DNA of 12,482 bases from Tannerellaceae bacterium (lineage in GTDB: Bacteria; Bacteroidota; Bacteroidia; Bacteroidales; Tannerellaceae): contig JAIRYL010000160.1 of NCBI GenBank assembly GCA_031267775.1, positions 1-12,482 of the forward strand, given 5' to 3'. Positions 1 to 6,543 of this stretch are shown here, in pieces. A program made the translations under genes and the position numbers. The notes below the pieces were generated by a model, which was given only the letters and a program-made list of their open reading frames with translations, searched no databases and was not told the origin of the DNA. Each line of letters opens with the position of its first letter. Positions within the stretch are counted from its first letter, which is position 1.

Positions 1-33
1 GCCGGAAGACGGCAATCCGAACCTTATCGGTCT

Positions 34-136
34 TTCCGCTTTCCGCTTTCTGCCTTTCTGCTTTCTGCCTTTCTGCTTTCTGCTTTCTGCTTTCTGCCTT
101 CTGCCTTTCTGCTTTCTGCCTTTCTGCCTTTCCGCC
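34..136. repeat. Degenerate 7/8-bp tandem repeat array
   Basis: Fourteen head-to-tail units can be parsed without gaps: nine of 7 bp (ttctgct, ttctgcc, ttccgct, ttccgcc) and five of 8 bp (ttctgcct). The outer units carry ttccgc and the inner ones ttctgc, so the array looks expanded from inside. It is strictly pyrimidine-rich on the plus strand and purine-rich (gcagaaa) on the minus strand. It starts 5 bp beyond the stop codon of radC, in that gene's 3' flank. Mixed 7 and 8 bp lengths argue against a coding role. Function unknown; replication slippage or a mobile intergenic repeat family are possible. Confidence 0.85.
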
Positions 137-141
137 GGCCG

Positions 142-831
142 TTATAATTTCCCTTCGTCGGCGTAGCTGTAACAGGTATTATCGGCTATCACGACGTGGT
201 CAAAGAGTTTTATATCCATTAACCGGGCGGCGCTTTGGAGGCGGCTGGTCAGCGCGTCGTCGTTACGGCTGGGCGACGGGTTTCCCGAAGGATGGTTGTG
301 GCAAAGAACAATGCCCGAAGCAAGGGCGTTGATAGCCGCTTTCATAATCAGGCGGATATCGGCCGAAGTTTCGGTTACGCCCCCCTGACTGATCTTCATT
401 TTTTCAATTACTTTTCCCCCCTGGTTTATCAGGGCTATCCATAATTCTTCGTGAGGCAAATCGCACACCAGGGGTTTAAACAGGCGGTATACGTCGTTAC
501 TGCAAAGGATTTTCTCCCGGTTGGGGCGTTCGCTGTCGTTACGGCGGCGACCAAGTTCCAAGGCGGCGGCAATGGTTACGCCTTTGGCTTGGCCAATGCC
601 CTTAAACCTGTTTGTCAGTTCTTTAACGGTAAGTTTGCCCAGGCTGTTGAGGTTATTGCCCGCAAAATGCAGGATACGCTGAGAAAGCTGTACGGCCGAT
701 TCGTTGCTGTTGCCCGACCCGATAAGGATAGCCAGCAGTTCGGCGTCGCTTAATGAAGAAATTCCTTTGCGGAGCATTTTTTCGCGCGGGCGGTCTTCCA
801 CAGCCCAGTCTTTAATGGTAAGTTTATTCAT
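142..831 (-). CDS. RadC family JAB/MPN domain protein
   Basis: The 229-residue product has the normal RadC length and layout. An N-terminal helix-hairpin-helix-like segment (about residues 1-90) contains the family signature around LSDAELLAILIGSG (27-40). A C-terminal JAB1/MPN metalloprotease-like domain (about 107-227) carries the JAMM metal motif HNHPSGNPSPSRND at 178-191, with both histidines and the aspartate present. The historical role in DNA repair is disputed, and the biochemical function of the family is not settled. The start at MNKLTIKDWA fits the family and no upstream alternative is better. Only about 32 bp separate it from the U-tract of the efp terminator, so it may be transcribed by read-through or from a promoter overlapping that terminator; no clear TAnnTTTG box is visible. 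The downstream side is the tandem repeat array. Confidence 0.95.
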   Translation of the reverse strand: MNKLTIKDWAVEDRPREKMLRKGISSLSDAELLAILIGSGNSNESAVQLSQRILHFAGNNLNSLGKLTVKELTNRFKGIGQAKGVTIAAALELGRRRNDSERPNREKILCSNDVYRLFKPLVCDLPHEELWIALINQGGKVIEKMKISQGGVTETSADIRLIMKAAINALASGIVLCHNHPSGNPSPSRNDDALTSRLQSAARLMDIKLFDHVVIADNTCYSYADEGKL

Positions 832-863
832 GAATGAAGGCGTTTTTTTTAAGGTTTGGAAAT

Positions 864-911
864 AAAAAAAAGTACGGCGATACGCTGTTTAAGATGGCGT
901 CTCGCCGTGCT
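864..911 (-). terminator. Rho-independent terminator after efp
   Basis: On the minus strand a stem of 13 pairs out of 15 (arms 911-897 and 885-871, the core being ACGGCGA/TCGCCGT) encloses an 11-nt loop and is followed at once by a run of seven T (870-864). It begins 24 bp after the efp stop codon. The T-run lies only on the minus-strand side, so it works in the efp direction. Confidence 0.85.
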
Positions 912-934
912 TCCCTGTCGTTGGTATGGCGCAA

Positions 935-1501
935 TTATTCGCGTATGCGGCCTATGTAAGAGCCGTCGCGCGTGTCTATTTCAATTTTTTCGCCTTCGTT
1001 GATAAACAAAGGCACGCGCACTTCGGCGCCGGTTTCAACCGTAGCCGGTTTCAGCGTATTGGTAGCCGTATCGCCTTTTATGCCCGGTTCGGTATACGTA
1101 ACGGCCAGTATCACATGGGCGGGAAGTTCGCAGGTAAGGATTGTTTCGCTGGCGGCATGCACCATGGCCTCCACCATGTCGCCTTCTTTCAGAAACTGAA
1201 CGCCGCTGATGCCGGCGCCGGGAATTGAAATCTGCTCAAACGTTTCGGGATGCATAAAGTTGTATCCCATGTCGTCCTGGTATAGAAATTGATACGGACG
1301 ACGCTCGATGCGTACTTCTTCTACCTTTACGCCCGAGTTCCAGGTTTTGTCTATAACCCGGCCGGTCGTTACGTTTTTCAGTTTGGTGCGTACAAAAGCC
1401 GGCCCTTTTCCCGGTTTTACGTGGAGAAATTCAATAATAAAATAGTATTGGCCATCCATATCGAGGCACATTCCGTTTCTAAAATCAGCAGTAGTTGCCA
1501 T
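935..1501 (-). CDS. efp: Elongation factor P
   Basis: The 188-residue protein has the full EF-P length and its three beta-barrel domains: a KOW-like domain I (about 1-65), an OB domain II (about 66-128) and an OB domain III (about 130-188). The domain I loop HVKPGKGPAF (27-36) places K32 where the modified lysine sits (K34 in E. coli). The C-terminal signature GDTATNTLKPATVETG and the ending IDTRDGSYIGRI are typical. EF-P binds between the ribosomal P and E sites and relieves stalling at consecutive prolines. The enzyme that modifies this lysine, if any, is not in the window. A good Bacteroidetes promoter lies upstream and a strong terminator downstream, so the gene is probably monocistronic. 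Confidence 0.97.
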   Translation of the reverse strand: MATTADFRNGMCLDMDGQYYFIIEFLHVKPGKGPAFVRTKLKNVTTGRVIDKTWNSGVKVEEVRIERRPYQFLYQDDMGYNFMHPETFEQISIPGAGISGVQFLKEGDMVEAMVHAASETILTCELPAHVILAVTYTEPGIKGDTATNTLKPATVETGAEVRVPLFINEGEKIEIDTRDGSYIGRIRE

Positions 1502-1543
1502 ATAAAATTTGTATGTAAGATTAATAATTTATTCAAACAGGTG

Positions 1544-1575
1544 CAAAAATACAATTTCTTCCACGAAGATGCAAC
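1544..1575 (-). promoter_or_regulatory. Bacteroidetes housekeeping promoter of efp
   Basis: On the minus strand the box TATTTTTG (1551-1544) matches the Bacteroidetes -7 consensus TAnnTTTG exactly. Upstream of it, gTTGC (1575-1571) supplies a -33 element with 19-20 bp spacing. The predicted transcript start leaves an AT-rich leader of about 35-40 nt before the efp ATG at 1501. The match rests on recall of the Bacteroides sigma-ABfr consensus; no start site was measured. Confidence 0.7.
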
Positions 1576-1604
1576 TGCCCGCCCCGTTATCGCGCCTTAT
1601 ACGC

Positions 1605-1651
1605 AGGAGGCGTCTGGAAATAAATGGATGACTTATTTCCAAAAGCCTCCT
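1605..1651 (-). terminator. Hairpin overlapping the lpdA stop codon
   Basis: Arms at 1605-1623 and 1633-1651 are complementary at 17 of 19 positions with a 9-nt loop. The upstream arm includes the last six codons and stop of lpdA, so the gene end itself is half of the stem. A U-tract is missing, so it may act as a transcript 3'-end stabiliser or Rho-linked terminator rather than a classic intrinsic one. It separates lpdA from the efp promoter. Its outer arm carries the 11-mer aggaggcgtct (1605-1615) found in two other places in the window. Confidence 0.6.
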
Positions 1652-3000
1652 AACGCTTCTTTGAGAATTTCCCCCACGGTGGGGTGGGGAAATACAAAGG
1701 AAGCCAGCTCGCGCGCCTTGAAACCTTTTTCGATAGCCACGCCGGCAATTACGATCAGTTCCGACGACGGGTTTCCCAGTAAATGAACGCCGATAACCGT
1801 TTCGTCTTCCGAAAGGATAATTTTACATACGCCGGCGCCCCTTTCGTTTTCCGCCACAAAACGCCCGGAGAAAGACGCCGGGATTTTCTTTACCGAGTAA
1901 GCCCTTCCTTCGGCCTGCAGTTGTTCTTCGGTAGCGCCTGCGCCTGCCAGTTCGGGATTGGTATAAACAACGCCCGGTATGGCCTTGTAGCTCATTCCGG
2001 CGGAGGCTTTGCCGCCGACGATATGCCTCGCCGCCGCCTCGGCTTCGCCAACGGCGGTATGGGCCAGGAGCGAATAGCCGGTTACGTCGCCGCAAGCATA
2101 AACGTTGGGCAGAGACGTCTGCATCCATTCGTTTACCTTAATGCCGCCGCGAAACAGGTCAACCGCCAGCGTTTCCAGTCCGAATCCCTGCGTTACCGGC
2201 CGGCGACCGGCGCTCAGCAACACCTTCTCGCCCGGCAGGGCGAATGTTTCGCCGTCTTTTTCCACCCATACGCCCGTTTCGTTTACGGCGGTTACGTTGT
2301 GAGCCAGGTAAAACGTTACGCCTTTCCGGGTATATTCGGCGCGCAACAGAGACGCCAGCTCTTTGTCCATCCCGGTAAGTATTTCGCCCAGCGCTTCTAC
2401 CACGTACACGTTTGTCCCCAGACTGTTAAAAAAGGAAGCAAACTCCATTCCTATCACGCCTCCGCCAATGATAACCAGCGATTTCGGCGTCTCTTTTGCC
2501 TGCAGCGCTTCGCGGCTTGTCCAGTATCCGGATCCGTCCAGTCCGGGAATGGGAGGAATAAACGTTTCCGAGCCGGTACAGATAACAAGGCGTCTGGCCT
2601 CATAGCTTTCGCCGGCGCAGGCAAGGGCAATCGTCCCGTCTGAAGCGCGTCCTTTTATCACCGCCATACCTTCTACGGTTGTAACATGGCATTCTTTCAT
2701 CCTCATCCGGACGCCTGCCGTCAGTTTTTTCACCACTTTATTCTTCCGGGCCATAATCTTCGGAAGGTCGGCGCAGGCGTTTTCCGCCCCTACGCCATAG
2801 TTGGAAGCATGTTTAACCGTATCAAATACTTTGGCCGAATAAAGAAGCGTTTTGGCAGGAATGCAACCTTCGTTCAGGCAAACGCCGCCCAGCGCGTTTT
2901 TTTCAAACAGCACAGTCGAAAGTCCGGCCGCTCCGGCCCTTTCCGCGGCTGTATATCCGGCAGGCCCTCCGCCGATAATGGCTACGTCGTACGTTATCAT
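1633..3000 (-). CDS. lpdA: Dihydrolipoamide dehydrogenase (E3)
   Basis: The 455-residue flavoprotein matches the family length. It has an N-terminal FAD-binding GGGPAG (10-15), the redox-active disulfide pair C41 and C46 in GGVCLNEGCIPAK, an NAD-binding GGGVIG (179-184), a second FAD contact near ACGDVTG, and the C-terminal active-site motif HPTVGE (439-444) with the catalytic His-Glu dyad. It reoxidises dihydrolipoamide of 2-oxo acid dehydrogenase complexes or the glycine cleavage system, giving NADH. No E1, E2 or lipoylation gene lies nearby, so which complex it serves cannot be told. CxxxxC plus HPxxxE separates it from other pyridine nucleotide-disulfide reductases, although mercuric reductase-like relatives share parts. 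The start follows a 46-bp gap after the PH-domain gene; only a weak promoter-like TAATTTTC is seen there, so the two may be co-transcribed. Confidence 0.95.
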   Translation of the reverse strand: MITYDVAIIGGGPAGYTAAERAGAAGLSTVLFEKNALGGVCLNEGCIPAKTLLYSAKVFDTVKHASNYGVGAENACADLPKIMARKNKVVKKLTAGVRMRMKECHVTTVEGMAVIKGRASDGTIALACAGESYEARRLVICTGSETFIPPIPGLDGSGYWTSREALQAKETPKSLVIIGGGVIGMEFASFFNSLGTNVYVVEALGEILTGMDKELASLLRAEYTRKGVTFYLAHNVTAVNETGVWVEKDGETFALPGEKVLLSAGRRPVTQGFGLETLAVDLFRGGIKVNEWMQTSLPNVYACGDVTGYSLLAHTAVGEAEAAARHIVGGKASAGMSYKAIPGVVYTNPELAGAGATEEQLQAEGRAYSVKKIPASFSGRFVAENERGAGVCKIILSEDETVIGVHLLGNPSSELIVIAGVAIEKGFKARELASFVFPHPTVGEILKEALGGFWK

Positions 3001-3046
3001 TTGTTTCTTGTTTTAAGTGTAAAGAAAATTATTTACGGAAAATTGT

Positions 3047-3469
3047 TCACAGAAAATTCGTATCGTTTATCAATTGAATATCGGGGTTGAACTGTTTAAG
3101 CAGCTTAATAAACTCTTTTTCATTTTGCGGAGATACCATCATCCACAGTTTCTTTCCCGACCAGATACCCAGGCGGTTTAACGACAGAGCATAGCTGGGC
3201 GCCGGCATAACCGTACGCTCCAACTGTTCAATAGCGCTAATTTCTATTTCTTTCCGGGGAAAAATACTGCAACGGGCAATCAGTCTGCCGTCCGCCGTAA
3301 TAACATAATACGTGCCGAGCATACCATGCACAGCCAGCGCCGTAAGCAACAATGTACCGGTCATAGCCGCCATACGGCCGTTAACGGCTACCACCAAACA
3401 AATAACAACCAGGATAAAAAGCAGCAAATAATACCACCCATCCACTTTCGATTTAAAAACTCTGTCCAT
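3047..3469 (-). CDS. Small membrane protein with bacterial PH domain
   Basis: The 140-residue product begins MDRVFKSKVDGWYYLLL. Two hydrophobic helices (about 13-30 and 34-50) are followed by a cytosolic beta-rich domain (about 52-126) that resembles the bPH_4 (DUF1200) bacterial pleckstrin-like family. Visible marks are TYYVITADGRLIARC, IEISAIEQLE, the family-like SYALSLNRLGIW (92-103) and the closing VSPQNEKEFIKLLKQF. The frame stays open upstream to 3598, but that longer version would overlap the sulfatase end and code through the hairpin at 3515-3555, so the internal ATG at 3469 was chosen. A candidate promoter sits just upstream. Function of this family is unknown. It is probably unrelated to the PUL despite standing next to it. 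Confidence 0.8.
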   Translation of the reverse strand: MDRVFKSKVDGWYYLLLFILVVICLVVAVNGRMAAMTGTLLLTALAVHGMLGTYYVITADGRLIARCSIFPRKEIEISAIEQLERTVMPAPSYALSLNRLGIWSGKKLWMMVSPQNEKEFIKLLKQFNPDIQLINDTNFL

Positions 3470-3484
3470 CTTTCCTGTTTTTGC

Positions 3485-3514
3485 GAAAGATACTAAAAAA
3501 AGAATAACTGCAAA
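3485..3514 (-). promoter_or_regulatory. Candidate promoter of the PH-domain gene
   Basis: On the minus strand TTTG (3514-3511) and TATCTTTC (3492-3485) are 18 bp apart, resembling TTTG-N19-21-TAnnTTTG with one mismatch in the -7 box and slightly short spacing. The box ends 15 bp before the ATG at 3469, which would leave a very short leader. It lies directly behind the terminator-like hairpin of the preceding operon. Confidence 0.4.
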
Positions 3515-3555
3515 GAGGCAAAGGAGGCGTCTTTCGCCCGGCGCTCCTTTGCCTC
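3515..3555 (-). terminator. Hairpin at end of the susCD-sulfatase operon
   Basis: A perfect 12-bp inverted repeat (gaggcaaaggag at 3515-3526, its complement at 3544-3555) with a 17-nt GC-rich loop begins 21 bp after the sulfatase stop. On the minus strand it is followed by TTTG and, some 11 nt further, by a run of seven T. The distance to that run makes it an imperfect intrinsic terminator, but position and stability fit the end of the PUL transcript. Confidence 0.65.
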
Positions 3556-3576
3556 CGAATAAAACAGGTATCCCCG

Positions 3577-4989
3577 TCATTCGTTTACCACGCCGCACGG
3601 ACGGACGTTCTTTCCCTTTATCCCTTTTAAATCATCCCCCAAATCGCCTCTTATTTCATCGGCTATTTTCTCTAATTCCGCCCATACTTCGGGATACATC
3701 CCCATCACATTGTAACGCTCTCCCGGGTCGCGGCGAAGGTCTATCAATAAGGTTTCGTCCAGCATGCAGGATTCGTTTACTTCGCCGGGCGCTCCGTCTG
3801 CGCCGGGCAAAAAGCCTTCGTATGTTCGGTGAGGATGGGGAAATATGAGTTTAAAGTTGCCGTCGGTAACAGCTTCGAGGCTGTTTTGTCTGTAATAATA
3901 ACAGAAACTTTCCCTCGGTTGTGCCTCTTTTTCATTTTTAAGTAAAGAAAGGATACTTACTCCATCTATTTTCAGTTCAGGCGCCGGCGCGCCGGCTATA
4001 TGGGCAAAGGTAGGTAACAGATCGATGGCCGCCGATAGCTTGCCGCAGATAGCGCCTGGAGGTATTACGCCTTTCCATTGCATAATGCAGGGAACTCGCT
4101 GCCCGCCTTCAAAACTGGCGCCTTTCCCTTCGCGCAGACCTCCGGTTGTTCCGGCGTGGTTGCCATAGTTCAGCCAGGGGCCGTTGTCGGATGTTACTAC
4201 AACCAGCGTGTTTTTATCCAGTCCTTCTTTTTCGAGTTTGGCCAGTATTTGTCCTACGCTCCAGTCAATTTCCATAATTACATCGCCATATAATCCCTGT
4301 TTGCTTTTCCCTTTAAATTTATCGGAAACAAACAGAGGGACATGCGGCATGGGATGAGCCAGGTAGATAAAGAAGGGATTCTTTTTATTCTTATCGATGA
4401 AATTCAAGGCCCTGTTTGTAAAGCTTGTGGTAAATTTTGCCTGGTCGGGGTCTAATTCGACAGTTTCGTCGCCTTCTATTAGCGGCAGGCTGGGGAATTT
4501 GGCTGTCGGATGATTTGGCCACATGTCGTTGGAATAAGGAATGCCATAATATTCGTCGAAGCCATGATGAATGGGCAAGAATTGTTTGTGATGCCCCAAA
4601 TGCCATTTTCCATAAGCGGCGGTGGCATATCCTTTCTTTTTTAATACTTCGGCAATAGTTTCTTCTTCGTTGCGGATTCCTGTTTTTGTTACATGCGAGG
4701 GCGCTCCGTACAGGCCGATCCGGTTGGGATAGCACCCGGTTAACAGTCCGGCTCTGGACGCGCCGCTTACGGCTTGCGCCGAATAGAAGCGGGTAAAGCG
4801 CATTCCTTCGGCAGCCATTTTGTCTATGTTGGGCGTTTCGTAACCGATGGCTCCGTTACATCCCAAATCGCCATACCCCATATCATCCATAAAGATGATG
4901 ATAAAATTGGTATGCTGCTCCGAAAGGGCAGTCATTGGCAGCAACATGCCTGCTGCCAGCCACAGTTTTTTTAGTTGTGTCAGGTTCAT
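3577..4989 (-). CDS. Secreted arylsulfatase A-like sulfatase, serine type
   Basis: The 470-residue protein belongs to the alkaline phosphatase superfamily, type I (S1) sulfatases. Residues 1-23 form a Sec signal peptide (hydrophobic LWLAAGMLLPMTA, cleavage near ALS/EQ). Metal ligands appear in FMDDMGYGD (D35, D36) and SDNGP (D268, N269). The active-site motif SGASR (75-79) fits S/C-x-A/P-x-R with serine as the formylglycine precursor; such serine sulfatases need the radical-SAM enzyme anSME, which is not in the window. Further landmarks are GKWHLG (127-132) and REGKGASFEGG (K289). Overall resemblance is to the arylsulfatase A / GALNS type, including GIPYSND. It removes sulfate esters from a glycan, presumably in the periplasm or at the cell surface. 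The start lies 13 bp after the susD stop, which points to one operon. The S1 subfamily and the bond cleaved cannot be assigned here. Confidence 0.93.
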   Translation of the reverse strand: MNLTQLKKLWLAAGMLLPMTALSEQHTNFIIIFMDDMGYGDLGCNGAIGYETPNIDKMAAEGMRFTRFYSAQAVSGASRAGLLTGCYPNRIGLYGAPSHVTKTGIRNEEETIAEVLKKKGYATAAYGKWHLGHHKQFLPIHHGFDEYYGIPYSNDMWPNHPTAKFPSLPLIEGDETVELDPDQAKFTTSFTNRALNFIDKNKKNPFFIYLAHPMPHVPLFVSDKFKGKSKQGLYGDVIMEIDWSVGQILAKLEKEGLDKNTLVVVTSDNGPWLNYGNHAGTTGGLREGKGASFEGGQRVPCIMQWKGVIPPGAICGKLSAAIDLLPTFAHIAGAPAPELKIDGVSILSLLKNEKEAQPRESFCYYYRQNSLEAVTDGNFKLIFPHPHRTYEGFLPGADGAPGEVNESCMLDETLLIDLRRDPGERYNVMGMYPEVWAELEKIADEIRGDLGDDLKGIKGKNVRPCGVVNE

Positions 4990-5002
4990 AGTAATCAGTA
5001 GT

Positions 5003-6532
5003 TTACCATTTGGGGTTTTGCGTAAAAAAAGGATTTAAATCCATTTCCTTTTGAGGAATCGGGAATAAATAATGTTTACCGGGATCAAAAATTTTGACGA
5101 ATCCTTCAATGCGAATTGTTTTCCAGCTCCCGTCGCCTGCCTGGTATGTCATTCCCTCTACTCTGCCTGAGAATAAAGTCTCGGCGGTACGCCACCTGCG
5201 ACAATCAAAAAGGCGCAGTCCTTCAAAGGCCAACTCTACCAGCCGTTCCCGGCGGATAATTCCCCGCATGTCGGACTGACTTAATCCGGCGGTTATTTCC
5301 GGCGCCATGACGTCTTCACGCCGGCGAACCTGATTGATAGCCGACAGCACGGAGGCGTCGATCTTGTTTTCTTCTATCATGGCTTCCGCGTAAGTCAACA
5401 ATACTTCCGCATAGCGGACCAGTATGATGTTGACGCCGCAATTGCCCGGATTTGCCAAATCCTCCGGGTTAATATACTTTTTGATGTTGTAGCCTAACGA
5501 AGTGGCCAGATAGGTATTGGCTATTTCGTCTTGCGTTCCGCTTCCGGGCGTCGGGTCGTACGTATCTCCGTTGGGAAGTATAGCGCCAGGTAAATAAATA
5601 GAGTAGGAGAGGCGGGGGTCATTCTCTTCATACGCGTCAAATATGTTTTTGGTAGGAACATATACCGGCCCTTGTTGCTTCTGGCTAAAAGGCGCCAGTA
5701 AAGCAAACAGGTTATTCGAGTACGAATCTTTCAGAAATTGTTTGTCGAGAATGACTTCCCTGTTGTTTTCGTTTTCGTACAGGAACAGCTTTTCGTACGA
5801 AGGATGCAGGCTATATTCGCCAAGTTCCATCACAGCTTTGGCGGCGTCGGCGGCTTCGCGCCAGTTTCCCTGATACAAGTTGGCGCGCGCTTTTAGCGCG
5901 AATGCGGCGCCTTTGGCGATGCGTCCGGTGGAAGCGGCCTTTACCGGAAGCGTGGCGGCTGTTTCCGTCAACTCTTTATCCACAAAGCTCCAGATTTCGG
6001 ACGCCGGATTCCTGTGCGCCTCTTTACCTTCCTGCACGCTTTCCATGCTGGTTGTAACGAGCGGGATATCTCCAAATAACATAACCAGTTGTATATACAG
6101 ATAGGCGCGTATCGTTCTTACTTCAGCGCCAAGTACCGTCAGGTTCCGGAGATCGCTCGCTTCAATGCGGTCTACATTTTCCAGAAAATAATTAACGGCT
6201 CGTATGCCTTTGTAATATTGCGTCCATAAGGTTTGTATATACTCCATGTTCGAGTCGTATTCGCCCCGTTCGATAGCCGCCCAGTCTGAAAATTGGATAT
6301 TAGCATGCAAAATATCCGTCATTCCGTCGAAACGGATTATTTCAATGCCGTCTAAATAGCGATAGATGGCATTGGATGCATACAAGGCGTCTTCTTCGTT
6401 TTGCCAATATACTTCCGAAGATATTCTGTCGGTGGGTATTGTTTCCAGTATATTGTCGCAGGCCGGTAATACGGTTAGCAAGCATGCTAACAGTCCGGCT
6501 GCTGCCGGTTTATTTATTAGGTCGTTTTTCAT
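5003..6532 (-). CDS. susD: SusD/RagB-like glycan-binding outer membrane lipoprotein
   Basis: The 509-residue product has the normal SusD length. Its N-terminus is a lipoprotein signal with lipobox LPAC, giving lipidated C25, followed by DNILETIPTDRISSEVYW. The SusD-like N-terminal and TPR region runs to about residue 320. The RagB/SusD C-terminal domain contains VRYAEVLLTYAEAMIE, INQVRRR and RRERLVELAFEGLRLFDCRRW, and the protein ends with the classic LFPIPQKEMDLNPFFTQNPKW-type tail. It is the surface lid that binds glycan for the partner SusC barrel. It follows susC by 10-11 bp and precedes the sulfatase by 13 bp. The glycan bound cannot be deduced from sequence. The susC/susD symbols are used for family, not for the starch system. 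Confidence 0.96.
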   Translation of the reverse strand: MKNDLINKPAAAGLLACLLTVLPACDNILETIPTDRISSEVYWQNEEDALYASNAIYRYLDGIEIIRFDGMTDILHANIQFSDWAAIERGEYDSNMEYIQTLWTQYYKGIRAVNYFLENVDRIEASDLRNLTVLGAEVRTIRAYLYIQLVMLFGDIPLVTTSMESVQEGKEAHRNPASEIWSFVDKELTETAATLPVKAASTGRIAKGAAFALKARANLYQGNWREAADAAKAVMELGEYSLHPSYEKLFLYENENNREVILDKQFLKDSYSNNLFALLAPFSQKQQGPVYVPTKNIFDAYEENDPRLSYSIYLPGAILPNGDTYDPTPGSGTQDEIANTYLATSLGYNIKKYINPEDLANPGNCGVNIILVRYAEVLLTYAEAMIEENKIDASVLSAINQVRRREDVMAPEITAGLSQSDMRGIIRRERLVELAFEGLRLFDCRRWRTAETLFSGRVEGMTYQAGDGSWKTIRIEGFVKIFDPGKHYLFPIPQKEMDLNPFFTQNPKW

Positions 6533-6543
6533 ACGGATTATTT

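Noticed and set aside
1..147. Open plus-strand frame through the tandem repeat giving SAFLL-type repeats up to a stop at 145-147
   Set aside because: The peptide is low-complexity and arises from the repeat; unit lengths of 7 and 8 bp do not respect codons, and the stop falls on top of the radC stop. No homology is recognisable.
1783..2643. 286-codon plus-strand ORF opposite lpdA
   Set aside because: It is antisense to a well-conserved lpdA sequence and its product is not recognisable; an effect of GC-rich codon use.
3470..3598. Upstream start of the PH-domain gene adding 43 residues
   Set aside because: It would overlap the sulfatase stop and code through a strong hairpin and a promoter-like sequence; the added residues do not fit the family.
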